Numbered from the stretch's first letter, positions 28,061 through 40,965 are shown. The stretch: 64,000 nt of DNA from Fodinibius roseus (GCF_900129315.1 NZ_FQUS01000011.1:62001-126000), one strand, 5' to 3'. The notes: generated from the letters alone by a model not told the origin. Numbers and translations: made by a program.

Positions 28061-28789
28061 CTAATCTTCATTCCTGTTTTCCAGCACATTATCCAGTACT
28101 GATTGAGCGATTTCTCCTTTCTCTTCACCTAACTCAGTTTCGATAATACCTACGAATTCCTGCAGCTGGCTGGGGGTTAAGCCTACATTCAGGGAAAGAT
28201 TGAAATGGCTTCCTAACATGGGCTCCACACCATCAAGGCTGCTGAGTATGGAAATGACCACCAGTTCTCGTTGGGCGTAGGTTAACACATCCCGCTCAAA
28301 CAGGTCGGCAAACAGGTGTTCTTTGAGGAATCTGTCAATGGCAGGAGCAAAAGCTCCGTAGCCCGATTCCGGATTACCCCAGTTTGAGCCAGTCAGCTCA
28401 TACAAGGTTTCCACTCCCCGTTCGTATTTGTCCCGGTCATCATTGATCGGAGAGGCTTCCGGCCCCCGTTCATCCTGGATGCCGTCAGCCTCACGTTCAT
28501 CCAAAACCTCCATAAAGGTGTTGAGCCCGCGAATACTCCGGGGAAACCCGGCGTAGGCATACAAATGAACCATCGACTCTTTGATCTCATTGATCGTCAG
28601 GCCGGCATCCAAACCGTTATGTAGTGCTGGTTTTAATTGTTGAAGATCACCGGTGGCGGTGTAGGCTGCAATTGGAATGAGGCCTTGTTGTTTTTCGCTG
28701 AGTGACTGATGCTGTTCAGAGGTTTGCGCCTTCAGATCGAGTGAAAAACAACTTATTGCCACAAGTAAACTGATAAGTAGTCGTGTCAT
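28061..28789 (-). CDS. exported carboxymuconolactone decarboxylase (AhpD-like) family protein
   Basis: A 242-residue protein with a signal peptide (about 1-21, LKAQ) and two CMD-like helical repeats: about 40-110 with ESMVHLYAYAGFPR, and about 150-230 with ELVVISILSSL and GSHFNLSLNVGL. The first repeat has no CxxC and ends in the AGFPR motif; the usual CxxC of AhpD peroxidase is absent, so peroxidase activity is unlikely. Exported CMD proteins are less common than cytosolic ones. Co-directional in the cluster. Confidence 0.85.
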   Translation of the reverse strand: MTRLLISLLVAISCFSLDLKAQTSEQHQSLSEKQQGLIPIAAYTATGDLQQLKPALHNGLDAGLTINEIKESMVHLYAYAGFPRSIRGLNTFMEVLDEREADGIQDERGPEASPINDDRDKYERGVETLYELTGSNWGNPESGYGAFAPAIDRFLKEHLFADLFERDVLTYAQRELVVISILSSLDGVEPMLGSHFNLSLNVGLTPSQLQEFVGIIETELGEEKGEIAQSVLDNVLENRNED

Positions 28790-28826
28790 AAATTTTTCAT
28801 TTTGCTGTTTTTGTTTTAATTATTGG

Positions 28827-30485
28827 TTAAATGCCACGTGATTGTAAATGTGCTCGAAATTTCTCAATGGCCTTTTTAATTACATCCAGTCTTTCTTTCC
28901 TGGGATCGAGCTTGCCGACTGTTTTGCCATCGGACTCAATTTTGAGTATCTCTTCATTTTGAGTTTGGTAAACGGGCCATTTAGGTACCCCCGCGCCATT
29001 AGGATCACCTGTTTTGGCGAAGTTTGCCCAATAGGTGTTCATTACTTGCGCTAACCTTTGTTCTTCAGCCGTTGGCTCAGTATCTCCCCGGCGGGCATCC
29101 AGGTTATTAAACACATAGGCAATTTCTGATCCGTGTCCGGCGCCAAACCGCATTCGCTCCTGCATGGCTTCCGGGACATAGGAAAAGAGATACATATAGG
29201 CGGGATTGCCTTCATCAACGAAAGCTCTTGCTGTCATGCGGGCCGGCTCACCCCATGCCCAGTCGGTATTAAACTTTGTGATAACCTCAGCGAACTCCTT
29301 GTTGCCTTCGGGGTCGTAAGCAGCTTTCGCCTCATCTTCCAGCTCTCCAAAAAGTGAAAACAGCTCCTCTTTTGAGCTGCTGTTATTTACAAAGCTACCC
29401 CCTACTTCGGCACTTGTATTCCCGATGATAAGCGGAACGTCTACCTGCCTTCCTGCCTTATAGGCAATTTCAGCCGTTTCTACCACCAGGTCCCCATCCA
29501 GAATCGGGCCTGAATAGGTCCGCGGACCGCCCTCACCGTCAGTTTCCTGGCCTCCATCTACAATCTCTTCAACACTTAGGTCGCGAAGTTTTGCCAGTGC
29601 TGCTTCATCTGTTCCTTCAATCCCCTTTTTACGAGCAAAGTTTATCCCAATTGATTCAGCAGAAACAGTGTAGAGGGGATCAGCATTATCTTCACGAATC
29701 GGTCTGCCGGTAAGAACACCGTCACGACCGCCGCCGGATTCACTGATTGCTTTATGAAAAAGCCCTCTTGCAGCCGGTATGGTCATAAGTGAATGAACCG
29801 ACACACCACCGGCAGAGAAACCGAAAATGGTCACATTAATCGGATCGCCACCGAATGCGGCAATATTCTCCTGTACCCACTCAAGGGCTGCAATCTGGTC
29901 CATATAAGCGTAACTGCCCTTCGGCTCCTGTGGGTGCTCCTCACTCAGCGCGGGGAATGCAAAATGTCCGAGACGTCCCAGACGATAATTAAAGGTCATC
30001 AGGATGACTCCTTGTTTGGCAAATTCCTCTCCAGAGGTTGTAGCACCGGCGCCGCTTCCGCCCACAAAAGCACCTCCGTGGATCCATACCATCACGGGAA
30101 GATTCGCTCCCTCTTCGGTTCCCTCAGGCCGCCAGATGTTCAGAAAAAGACAATCTTCCGACGAACCCTCCGTAATTGAGCCGGGAGCAGCGCCCCATCC
30201 GGCCTGCGCACAATTAGCGCCATACTCGGTGGTTTCGCGCACTCCCTGCCATGAGGATAGGGGTTGGGGCGGTCGCCAGCGAAACTCGCCAACCGGTGGA
30301 ACAGCATAGGGAATTCCTTTGAAGCTTGACACCTTGCCATCCGTCACGCCGCGTACCATTCCGTTGGTGGTACGAACGGTTGGTGAGGAATTGGAATCCC
30401 GTCCTTGTGCATACAATGTTGAATGATGAGCCTGCAATGAGCAACTCAATATGATTGTGGCTAGACCTGTTATTATTTTTCTCAT
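28827..30485 (-). CDS. exported type-B carboxylesterase
   Basis: A 552-residue alpha/beta hydrolase of the cholinesterase/type-B carboxylesterase family with a signal peptide (about 1-27). FGFSAGG (222-227) carries the nucleophile serine S224, the oxyanion segment is IHGGAF, and the base is in [11 protein letters not shown] at about 448. [11 protein letters not shown] is the family signature 2. Exported forms hydrolyse esters or carbamates outside the cytoplasm. Separated by 37 bp from the CMD gene. Confidence 0.92.
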   Translation of the reverse strand: MRKIITGLATIILSCSLQAHHSTLYAQGRDSNSSPTVRTTNGMVRGVTDGKVSSFKGIPYAVPPVGEFRWRPPQPLSSWQGVRETTEYGANCAQAGWGAAPGSITEGSSEDCLFLNIWRPEGTEEGANLPVMVWIHGGAFVGGSGAGATTSGEEFAKQGVILMTFNYRLGRLGHFAFPALSEEHPQEPKGSYAYMDQIAALEWVQENIAAFGGDPINVTIFGFSAGGVSVHSLMTIPAARGLFHKAISESGGGRDGVLTGRPIREDNADPLYTVSAESIGINFARKKGIEGTDEAALAKLRDLSVEEIVDGGQETDGEGGPRTYSGPILDGDLVVETAEIAYKAGRQVDVPLIIGNTSAEVGGSFVNNSSSKEELFSLFGELEDEAKAAYDPEGNKEFAEVITKFNTDWAWGEPARMTARAFVDEGNPAYMYLFSYVPEAMQERMRFGAGHGSEIAYVFNNLDARRGDTEPTAEEQRLAQVMNTYWANFAKTGDPNGAGVPKWPVYQTQNEEILKIESDGKTVGKLDPRKERLDVIKKAIEKFRAHLQSRGI

Positions 30486-30540
30486 TTTGATAAGCGTTTT
30501 TTATGGTTACCCCTTGAGTAAAGACATCTATGTTTGTCAA

Positions 30541-31383
30541 CTAATCATCGCCCGGGGACATCAGCTTAGTGAATGACAAAGAACCCAATTTCCAGCCATC
30601 GCTTTGTTTCACATACACTTCAGTAACCTCGAAGGGATTGGTCACTTCGTTGCCGCCCACCTCAGCTATCAGGGTAATCCGGTTCAATAGTATGGCGGTA
30701 TTGTCAATAATATTCACAGACACCTCATGGATATCCGCCTGCTTATACCAAATTCCTCCGCTTTCTATGATACTGAGTTCACGCTTTGTACCCCAGGATC
30801 CTCCCATGTGGACAAACTCAGCTTTTTCGTGAAAGAGATCATCGAGGACATCCACATTTTTGTCTGCCATCCACTGCCACTTTTCTTTGGAGAGATTAAT
30901 GATTTCCTGTTTTGTACTTTGACTGGCTGACGAAGGGGCATTTATACTGTTGTACTCATCCTCGGGGACACGTTCAAACCATTCTGTTGGCTCATCCCCA
31001 GTAATGGCAAGATAGATAACACCCGTTTGAGGCGTTGCGGCATGCCAGTGCTCTATCCCGGGAGGACATTTGATGACATCTCCCTTATTAACGACCTGAA
31101 CCTCCTCACCTCTTTCCTGGTAATAGCCGGTTCCTTGCGTAATAAGTAATTGTTGGCCTGCCGGATGCATATGCCAATCCAGTTTTGCCCCAGCAGCAAA
31201 AGTTGCAACCACCACGTTAAAATCGAAAGTGCTATCGGCATCACTTAAGTGATTGAGCCATACATCTCCGGTATGATGAACATTAGGGGCTTTCTCACCT
31301 TTTTGAAAGATAGAAGTATCCTGTGCTATGGCTTGGGTAGAAAGTGTGCCAAAAAATAAAATCGCAATTAGTAGTTGTTTCAT
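30541..31383 (-). CDS. exported cupin-SnoaL (NTF2-like) fusion protein
   Basis: A 280-residue protein with a signal peptide (about 1-21). A cupin barrel (about 30-148; DWHMHPAGQ and EHWHA metal ligands) is followed by an NTF2/SnoaL-like domain (about 162-278). The cupin half ends in EDEYNSIN, exactly as the separate cupin of this cluster does, and the second half begins KEKWQWMADKNV, like the separate SnoaL protein. It therefore looks like a fusion of those two genes or the source of them. Substrate unknown. Confidence 0.85.
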   Translation of the reverse strand: MKQLLIAILFFGTLSTQAIAQDTSIFQKGEKAPNVHHTGDVWLNHLSDADSTFDFNVVVATFAAGAKLDWHMHPAGQQLLITQGTGYYQERGEEVQVVNKGDVIKCPPGIEHWHAATPQTGVIYLAITGDEPTEWFERVPEDEYNSINAPSSASQSTKQEIINLSKEKWQWMADKNVDVLDDLFHEKAEFVHMGGSWGTKRELSIIESGGIWYKQADIHEVSVNIIDNTAILLNRITLIAEVGGNEVTNPFEVTEVYVKQSDGWKLGSLSFTKLMSPGDD

Positions 31384-31416
31384 AATGAAATCCCAAATTA
31401 AAGTTGTAGTATTTAG

Positions 31417-32265
31417 TCATTTCCCCAACGTACTGGCAAACCACTTGATAATTTCCGGATCACGATGGCTGAAGAATTGACTTTCCCCGATATTGAGCTT
31501 CTTTATTGATTCCATGTCTTCATCTGCGAGTTCAAAGTCGAAGACGTCGAAATTCTCTTTCATTCGTTCTTTCCGGACTGTTTTGGGAATCACGACAACA
31601 CCTCGTTGTATAAGCCATCGCAGGACCACTTGGGCAGCCGATTTGTCATATTTCTCTCCAATGGAAACCAACAGCTCATTGCTAAACGTGTTGTTCTTAC
31701 CCTCAGCAAAAGGTGCCCATGATTCATGCTGAACACCGTTTTCTTCTAAAAACTCCTGATCGTCGTGGCGCTGATAAAATGGGTGTGTTTCAATCTGATT
31801 GACGGCCGGAACCACCTTATTATTAACAATCAGGTCCATCACGCGGTCGGGATGGAAATTGCTCACGCCAATCGCCTTCAGAGTTCCATCGTTATACAAC
31901 TCTTCCAGAGCCCGCCATGACCCGTGCACATCGCCATACGGCTGATGAATCAAATACAGATCCAGAAAATCTGTTTGCAGCTTGTTCAGGGATGTTTCAA
32001 CGGCTTTTTTGGTAGCTTCGAATCCAACATCTTCAATCCAAAGTTTGGAAGTAAGAAAGATCTCTTCTCTATCAATCCCACTTTCCTGAATTGCTTCACC
32101 AACCGCCTTTTCATTCTGATAGGCTGCTGCTGTATCAATGGCGCGGTATCCCACATCAATGGCATCCAGCACGCATCGTTTGCACTCGTCGTGATCGGGT
32201 ATCTGATAGACCCCAAAACCCATGATGGGCATTTTGAGGCCATTATTTAACACTACCTTCTTCAT
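31417..32265 (-). CDS. aldo/keto reductase, DkgA-like
   Basis: A 282-residue cytosolic aldo/keto reductase of the AKR5-like type (2,5-diketo-D-gluconate reductase/DkgA group). The catalytic tetrad is D44, Y49 (DTAAAYQNE), K74 and H107 (YLIHQP). The motif GVSNFHPDRVM and the C-terminal VIPKTVRKERMKEN region bind NADPH. Expected to reduce aldehydes such as methylglyoxal. No signal peptide, unlike most neighbours. Confidence 0.92.
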   Translation of the reverse strand: MKKVVLNNGLKMPIMGFGVYQIPDHDECKRCVLDAIDVGYRAIDTAAAYQNEKAVGEAIQESGIDREEIFLTSKLWIEDVGFEATKKAVETSLNKLQTDFLDLYLIHQPYGDVHGSWRALEELYNDGTLKAIGVSNFHPDRVMDLIVNNKVVPAVNQIETHPFYQRHDDQEFLEENGVQHESWAPFAEGKNNTFSNELLVSIGEKYDKSAAQVVLRWLIQRGVVVIPKTVRKERMKENFDVFDFELADEDMESIKKLNIGESQFFSHRDPEIIKWFASTLGK

Positions 32266-32350
32266 AATTTCATATTTCTTTTTTGCAATTAATTATCATA
32301 TCTGATTTCCTAAAGTACGGGTGCTAAGACTTTGCCCCGTACTTGATGAA

Positions 32351-33517
<1,167 letters not shown>

Positions 33518-33568
33518 CTATCGGTTAGGTTAATTGGGAAACTACGCATGCTATGAATGTGCACTAAA

Positions 33569-35043
<1,475 letters not shown>

Positions 35044-35121
35044 ACCTGTTATTAATGAGTTCATAATCATGATTGTTTATGAGTTAGATATTTATTGTTA
35101 AGTAGTTTTTGTTTAAACCAG

Positions 35122-35745
35122 TTACTGTATCTCAATACTTTGTAGCCAATCCGTTACCTCGGCATGGACCTGGTCTCTTCGTTCTCCTTTGATTGCCAGA
35201 TATATCCCGTCTCGTTCCAATCCGCCTTTGATCGAAAAGGCATCCAGGATATTGCATTCAGGGCATAGTTCCTCTACTTGTTGAATACTGCTTCCCAGGC
35301 CGTATCCCCCATTGGTATTGAAGGGGATCAGGGTTTTGCCGCTTAGATCGTATTCGCTTAAAAAGCTTTTCATCGGCGGCGGCAACTGCATATCCCAGGT
35401 AGGGAAACCGATAAACAGGGTATCGTACTCCTCGATATTTGTAATCTCTGTCTCAAGAGGGGGGAGGTAGCCTCGTTCATTTTCCCGGTCCACTTGCGCT
35501 ACGATGGCATCATAATCTTCCGGGTAGGGCGTTTCCAGTTTGAGCTCGACCATCTCGCCGCCCACTTCCTGGTGGATGATGTCTGCTACCGCCTCGGTGT
35601 TACCCGTACGGGATAGGTATACGATTACGATATGCTCTTTATCTATCTCGCCAGTGGCGGCATCGGGCTCTTGGGCGTTTGACGAACACGAAATCAGCCC
35701 AAGAAATGCTACCACGAACAAGGTAAAAGAACTTATATGTTTCAT
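35122..35745 (-). CDS. exported/lipoprotein flavodoxin
   Basis: A 207-residue flavodoxin-like protein. The first 20 residues end in GLISC, a lipobox, so it is probably a lipoprotein. The FMN phosphate loop SRTGNTEAVA (45-54) and the isoalloxazine-loop GFPTWDMQLPP are present. It is related to flavodoxin_4-type proteins. Flavodoxins are usually cytosolic electron carriers; a lipid-anchored one must find its electrons from a membrane donor. It is placed among Tat/Sec-exported reductases in the same cluster. Confidence 0.88.
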   Translation of the reverse strand: MKHISSFTLFVVAFLGLISCSSNAQEPDAATGEIDKEHIVIVYLSRTGNTEAVADIIHQEVGGEMVELKLETPYPEDYDAIVAQVDRENERGYLPPLETEITNIEEYDTLFIGFPTWDMQLPPPMKSFLSEYDLSGKTLIPFNTNGGYGLGSSIQQVEELCPECNILDAFSIKGGLERDGIYLAIKGERRDQVHAEVTDWLQSIEIQ

Positions 35746-35804
35746 GATGTTAAACTTATAAATGTGTAATGAACGTTAGATGGGACGGGTTTACGCCATG
35801 CCGG

Positions 35805-37208
35805 TTATCCTCCGCCCGTCTCTTCGTTATTCTCTTTTCCGGTGTATACCACCCGCCAGATACGGCCCTCTTGGGAGTCGGAGATAAAGAGGGCACCATC
35901 GGGTCCCATGGCCAGCCCCATCGGACGGTACTCCGCTGCACCTCGGTTAGGAATGGGCTCGACACCGGCAAAGCCATCGGCGAAGGTTTCATAATCACCT
36001 GCGGTGCTGCCACCCTCAAAAGGGACAAAAGAAACCTTATAGCCTTGTTGGGGCAGGGGGGCACGGTTCCAGGAGCCGTGGAAAGCGACGAAAGCGCCCC
36101 CTCGGTAACGTTCGGGGAAATGCTCACCCGTATAAAAAAGGAGACCGTTAGGAGCCCAATGACCCGGGAAAGCTGCCACCGGATCAAGGTACTCCGCACA
36201 ACGGCCGACTTCCTGTCCGTCGCCGCCGTATTCGGGGGAGAGCACTTTCTTTTCCTGCTGCCAATCGTAGTAGCAATACGGCCAGCCGGCGTTGGCACCT
36301 TCGGTAAGGCGCAGCAGTTCCTCGGCCGGCAGCTCAGCATTTTCTTCTTCCGTATAGAGCTCGGGCCAGAGCTGGTTGAGTTGGTCTCGCCCGTGCTGGG
36401 TAACATAGAGCGCACCAACGTCGGTGTTCCAGTCGAGGCCGACGACATTACGCAGACCCGTAGCATAGCGCGCATCGGGGCTGAACGTCTGTCCCGTGTC
36501 GCTGGCTGAGAAGCGCCAGATACCCGCATGCCGCTCTAGTTGTGGGCAGGGGTCCAGTCCGGGAGATTCGGGCGTACGCTGTTCCTCCTGGCAGTTATTC
36601 GACGGGGTGCCTACATTTACGTAGAGGTATCCGCTGTTGTCAAAGGCGATGGATTTGGAGGCATGCGCGTTCTGCTCGGGGAAACCACTGACAACGATCT
36701 CAGGATCCCCTTCCGGAACAAGCGCCCCGCCTTCAGGCATGGGCCAGCGATAGACGGCCACTTTGTTTGAGGCCCAAAGATAACCGTCATGGATTGCCAT
36801 GCCGGTTTCCCATAAAATACCGCTACCCATCGGCGTCATAGTACTGAACCGTTCAATGACATCCGCCTTAAAGTCACCCGTCGTGTCGCGCAAAGCGGCG
36901 ATGCCGCCCTCCTCGCTACGCGTCTTCACATAAATGTCGCCATTAGCCGCTACGGCGATATGACGTGCACGGCCAAGGCTGTCAACGACGAGGCTCGCGC
37001 AGAAACCGTCCGGCAGCGTGATACCACCGTTATCGGGTGCACACTCGATCTCCACGGATGTTTGCGGGTTACTTTCGGTCTCTTGTTCCTCTTCTTCGCT
37101 GCATCCGGCTATCAGCAGCACCGCGAGGAGAGATAGTATAGGAAGCAGACGAAAGAGGGCATCGGGTCTTCTACTGGGGAGTGTCAAACAACATTTTTTG
37201 ATATTCAT
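35805..37208 (-). CDS. PQQ-dependent sugar dehydrogenase-like lipoprotein (L-sorbosone dehydrogenase family)
   Basis: A 467-residue six-bladed beta-propeller of the GDH_B/sorbosone dehydrogenase family with a lipobox (LLIAGC, Cys36), so membrane anchored. Repeating blade motifs GYLYVNVGTPSNN, GLRNVVGLDWN and FVAFHGSWNR mark the family; His residues near QHGRDQ and HWAPNG are plausible PQQ contacts. No PQQ biosynthesis genes are in the window, so the cofactor must come from elsewhere or the enzyme is not PQQ-dependent. Confidence 0.85.
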   Translation of the reverse strand: MNIKKCCLTLPSRRPDALFRLLPILSLLAVLLIAGCSEEEEQETESNPQTSVEIECAPDNGGITLPDGFCASLVVDSLGRARHIAVAANGDIYVKTRSEEGGIAALRDTTGDFKADVIERFSTMTPMGSGILWETGMAIHDGYLWASNKVAVYRWPMPEGGALVPEGDPEIVVSGFPEQNAHASKSIAFDNSGYLYVNVGTPSNNCQEEQRTPESPGLDPCPQLERHAGIWRFSASDTGQTFSPDARYATGLRNVVGLDWNTDVGALYVTQHGRDQLNQLWPELYTEEENAELPAEELLRLTEGANAGWPYCYYDWQQEKKVLSPEYGGDGQEVGRCAEYLDPVAAFPGHWAPNGLLFYTGEHFPERYRGGAFVAFHGSWNRAPLPQQGYKVSFVPFEGGSTAGDYETFADGFAGVEPIPNRGAAEYRPMGLAMGPDGALFISDSQEGRIWRVVYTGKENNEETGGG

Positions 37209-37259
37209 AATATTAATGTCATTGGGTTGGATATAAGGGATCTTGATTGGATTGACCAG

Positions 37260-38303
37260 TTAGTCGAGCGGAATAAACCCCAGGGTATGTTGTGACGTCA
37301 TCGGGACAACAAGCTGGTTGGCGCCCGGATCATAGCATATGGAAGCAGCGCTTGGGATGTTCTCTGCAATCAGCTCGGCTGACCCACCGGGGCTGATTCG
37401 GGAAATACCTCCCTGTCTCACACTGCTTATATACTTGGTTCCGTCAGGCATGATTTCTATTCCATCACCGCCCGCCTGAACAGCATTTTCCGTTTTCAGC
37501 AATTCACCGTCCGGTGAAAACGTAAGGACATCGGGGTTTCCAAAATTGACCACGACAATATTTCCGTCGGGATCGATCGCAATGCCGTTCGGGACGTTAA
37601 TGGGATTGCCCACGGTAAATTCAGAAATAGTTCCCTGGGGAGAGATTTTCCATATTTTCCATGTTTGTGGATCGGGATTTTGTCCCAAATCTCCGGTTTG
37701 TGTGGTGTATATGGTCCCGTCCTCGGCCACGGTAATGTCATTGATCCACGGGGAATCTTCGATTCTAATATCTTCAAGCGGTTTTCCAGTCTCCATACTG
37801 AACCGCCGGATCACGGCCACACTCGGATCATCATTGCCGGTACCGCCATCGCGATCAGCTACGTAGAGAATACCGTCCGCGATAGTACTGCCCAGCGGTT
37901 CATTGAAGACAAGAGGGGGGGACAACTCACTGCGCTGGCTGGGATTCTGCATGCCAATCCATTTTGAAGTGTGTACCGATCCGTCGTGGTTGATGAGGGA
38001 AACCCAGGCATTATTGGTCTGTACCTGTTGTGGTGCGCCGCGGTTGGGCACCACAATGAGCTCTCGCTCCGGGTCATAAATGCAGCTTTCCGCTGAACCA
38101 AGGGCTCCGTAGACGGTTACGTTGGATGAGATTGGTTTGAAATCACCCTCCGACGTCAGGCCAAGAGGATTGCCCACAGGATATGACTCGGTTTGCTGCG
38201 CCTGTGCAGTTGATGAATTTACCGAAACTCCAATAGTTAATACGGTTGTGAGGACAACCGTATTGATAATCAAATGAAACGTTCTTGGGTTACTTTTTTT
38301 CAT
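37260..38303 (-). CDS. exported SMP-30/lactonase-like beta-propeller protein
   Basis: A 347-residue beta-propeller with a signal peptide (about 1-36, AQAQ). Repeats such as PWINDITVAEDGTIYTTQTG, NVPNGIAIDPDGNIVVVNFG and GGDGIEIMPDGTKYISS follow the NHL/SGL (gluconolactonase) pattern, with Asn and Asp residues suited to a metal site. A lactonase acting on the product of the neighbouring dehydrogenase would be logical. The ATG here is preferred over an in-frame TTG 24 bp upstream. Confidence 0.8.
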   Translation of the reverse strand: MKKSNPRTFHLIINTVVLTTVLTIGVSVNSSTAQAQQTESYPVGNPLGLTSEGDFKPISSNVTVYGALGSAESCIYDPERELIVVPNRGAPQQVQTNNAWVSLINHDGSVHTSKWIGMQNPSQRSELSPPLVFNEPLGSTIADGILYVADRDGGTGNDDPSVAVIRRFSMETGKPLEDIRIEDSPWINDITVAEDGTIYTTQTGDLGQNPDPQTWKIWKISPQGTISEFTVGNPINVPNGIAIDPDGNIVVVNFGNPDVLTFSPDGELLKTENAVQAGGDGIEIMPDGTKYISSVRQGGISRISPGGSAELIAENIPSAASICYDPGANQLVVPMTSQHTLGFIPLD

Positions 38304-38386
38304 AACTTGTTTTATTAGTAAGTTCAATTTTTAGTTCTCCTATACCACGCAACTCAATCTTTAACTTTTCCAGCTTTTGTTCCTAC

Positions 38387-39523
38387 CTAATCCAAGTTCT
38401 TCTCTTCTAACCAGTCCGACAGTAAATCGGCTATTTTCGCATTGTTTAAATCAGACATTGGAAAATGAGTATTTCCTTTGATGCCGACATCCGGAAGATG
38501 AACAAGGGTGACATCACCACCATGTTTATTAACGGTATCTCTCCATTGTTCAGCCATACTAAGGGCAGCCCGCCACTGTTCTTCTCCCGGATATTTTGAT
38601 GGCTCATCCGGTATGTAGTCTCCATAGTAGATAGCGATAGGTATTTCTGTTAAGCGCTCAAACTCGGACATTGGTACACCTCTTGCGCTTAACTGGCCTC
38701 CTACATAGGAAATGGGATCAGGAACTTCACCTTCCGGAAATACAAAGTTACTTCCGGGCTCATAAGAGACAATACCTTTAATATTGTTATTCTCAAGTGC
38801 TGTGAGCCATCCCTGACCACCACTATGTGAATGAGTAACAAGAACACCGGACCCTATTTTATCAAATAGGGCCGATACTGCACCGAAATTTACTTCTATA
38901 TCCAAAGGACCAGTGTCGGGTGTCATCTGCCGGAAAAACTGATCTAAAGCTTCCGGATCTTTAGAAAACTGAACACCGGGATAAAATTCTGTACCGATCC
39001 CAAGCCTGAAAATTCCAAACCAAAGCTGATCATCAGTCGCAGCTGATATTGTTGTGGGTTCTGTGCTGCGCCCTGCCAACCCTCTTCGTGGCTGATCAAT
39101 TAGATATACAGGATATCCACGCCGCAAGAAAATACTCTGGAATCCTTCCCGGCCATCAGGAGTTGTTTGCCATGTTTTCATGGACTGGCCGTATCCATGC
39201 CAAAATACAAGCGGTAGTGTTCTTGGATTCGTTGGTACCTGATAGAATACAAAGGCGTGGTCACCGTGCAGGCTTTGTCCTTCAGTTGGTTGATCTGCCG
39301 GATTAAAAGCTCCATGCTCAATAGGATCAAACGTGCCGGGACTGGTTTTAACGGTACCACCTGCGGCAAAACTGCCTTGTTCTTTAATTATTAATGGTTT
39401 TTTTGTTTTAGCTTCTTGGGCATTAACACCCAATGGGGCAATAATTACCAGCAAGAAAGTTATATAAAGTATTCCGTACCATGAACACTTATTAAAGAAA
39501 TATTCTCGATGGGAGTATTTCAT
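38387..39523 (-). CDS. exported alpha/beta hydrolase
   Basis: A 378-residue esterase-like protein with a long N-terminal signal (hydrophobic about 15-34, VNAQ). The oxyanion HG is at 109-110 and the nucleophile S234 in HSHSGGQGW. It resembles the exported alpha/beta hydrolases with the FWHGYGQS motif in Bacteroidota and Proteobacteria. Acid and His are less clear; H near GNTHFPMS is a candidate. Substrate unknown. Confidence 0.85.
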   Translation of the reverse strand: MKYSHREYFFNKCSWYGILYITFLLVIIAPLGVNAQEAKTKKPLIIKEQGSFAAGGTVKTSPGTFDPIEHGAFNPADQPTEGQSLHGDHAFVFYQVPTNPRTLPLVFWHGYGQSMKTWQTTPDGREGFQSIFLRRGYPVYLIDQPRRGLAGRSTEPTTISAATDDQLWFGIFRLGIGTEFYPGVQFSKDPEALDQFFRQMTPDTGPLDIEVNFGAVSALFDKIGSGVLVTHSHSGGQGWLTALENNNIKGIVSYEPGSNFVFPEGEVPDPISYVGGQLSARGVPMSEFERLTEIPIAIYYGDYIPDEPSKYPGEEQWRAALSMAEQWRDTVNKHGGDVTLVHLPDVGIKGNTHFPMSDLNNAKIADLLSDWLEEKNLD

Positions 39524-39586
39524 AATGTATAGCTTGAAATAGAAAAAATATCAGATGTAACAATACATAAATAATGTGTTGCACCA

Positions 39587-40627
39587 TTATGACAAATGGT
39601 TATTAAAAAACTCATTGAGTTTGCTCATCGCCTGTTTTACATATTCAGGCACGTAGTATGTTTGAATATGTGTGGCTCCATCAATAACAAACAGTTCTTT
39701 ATTGGTTGTCCCAGTCGCTTTGCTAAATGCTTCGTCTGTCATATACTTTGTTTGCGCTTCGCTACCGGCCATCATCAGCAAAGGTTGCTCAATCAAATCC
39801 ATATTGGTGGCGGCATCCCACCTCATCAAATCAAGCAGGCTACTCTTGGTGTACTTGAATGTCGAATTTGGATGTGAGTGAGATCTGAAATAATACTTAA
39901 AGCCTTCGCGATAAAACCGGGTATCTACGTTGGCAAGCTCTTCATCAGAAATGCTTGATACACCCACGTATTGTACTTCACCACCGGCAGCCTGCTGAGC
40001 ACGAGCTTCCGATGCTTCTTTTAGGCGTTTCTGAATGGTTTCTACTTGAGATTTCAGGAAGCCATCTCGACGTACTTCACCAGTATTAAACATACTGAGG
40101 GTTGCCACCGCTTTAAATCGTTTGTCTGATTGAGCTGCTTTCAAGGTATAGCCACCACCGCCACAAATTCCTAAAACGCCCAACCGTTTTGCATCTACTC
40201 CTGAGTATTGTGTGATATAATCTGCCATACCGTGAATATCTTCAATACGGTTGGCGGGCTTATCCACATTACGTGGCTCTCCACCACTGGCGCCCTGGTA
40301 CGCCGCATCGGCTGCAATGGTGATATAACCAGATTCCGCCAAACGTTGAGCGTATAGTCCTGCTACCTGCTCCTTGACCCCGCCATTGGGATGAGCCACC
40401 ACTACAGCCGGATAGCTCTTTGACGGGGCATAACCCGCGGGTGTATAAACATTGGCTGAAATTTCAATGCCATTTAGGTCATAGGTTACAGAATGGATAT
40501 GTACTTCTCCCTCCACATTTTCTGTTAGGGCGTCCCGGTACACTAACCCAAAAGGATTATCAGATTGGGTTTGACCCAAAGAAATGGTGCTTAACGATGT
40601 TAGCATAACGATTAAAAGGTATTTCAT
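39587..40627 (-). CDS. exported alpha/beta hydrolase with cysteine elbow (dienelactone hydrolase-like)
   Basis: A 346-residue protein with a short signal peptide (about 1-19, SLGQ). Its nucleophile elbow is GICGGGGY, placing Cys155 where serine normally sits, as in dienelactone hydrolases. It belongs to the YcjY-like hydrolases with VAHPNGG. A second in-frame ATG at 40642 would add five residues. Nearest to the divergent AraC regulator, so the first gene of the minus-strand cluster. Confidence 0.82.
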   Translation of the reverse strand: MKYLLIVMLTSLSTISLGQTQSDNPFGLVYRDALTENVEGEVHIHSVTYDLNGIEISANVYTPAGYAPSKSYPAVVVAHPNGGVKEQVAGLYAQRLAESGYITIAADAAYQGASGGEPRNVDKPANRIEDIHGMADYITQYSGVDAKRLGVLGICGGGGYTLKAAQSDKRFKAVATLSMFNTGEVRRDGFLKSQVETIQKRLKEASEARAQQAAGGEVQYVGVSSISDEELANVDTRFYREGFKYYFRSHSHPNSTFKYTKSSLLDLMRWDAATNMDLIEQPLLMMAGSEAQTKYMTDEAFSKATGTTNKELFVIDGATHIQTYYVPEYVKQAMSKLNEFFNNHLS

Positions 40628-40965
40628 AACTGTTATTACCATGTTTTTAACATGTAAAACTGTTTTATAATTACTTAGTGCAAGTACTCTTCATTGGTTA
40701 CCGGCTGCAGCCATTGGGTAGGGCTATTTTGCCAGAATAAATTGTTGAACTTTTGAGTTTCTCATTTTTATAAACTTAATTGGTCATGTTGGTTAGGAAT
40801 ACAACAAATGGTTCGTCTTTCATGATGCAATGATAAGGTAGTATAAAATTTCAGGCTTGTCGTTATACGGATTACGGAATGACTAACCAATATTACGGTT
40901 TATCCCTTTGGTTACTGTTATTGTGCCTTGGGAATTGCTACATTGGTGTTAAAACAATAGCAGAT
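40628..40965. promoter_or_regulatory. divergent intergenic control region of the AraC cluster
   Basis: About 340 bp between the first minus-strand gene and the AraC-type gene. It must hold both promoters and probably AraC sites, but no convincing -33/-7 pair or repeated operator was found. ACATG-x4-CATGT-like short dyads occur near 40640-40655 (CATGTTTTTAACATG, an inverted repeat of CATGT). Binding to a regulator is untested. Confidence 0.4.

Noticed and set aside
40879-40965. upstream ATG extension of the AraC-type regulator
   Set aside because: It would add 29 mostly hydrophobic residues to a soluble regulator; the internal ATG fits the family.
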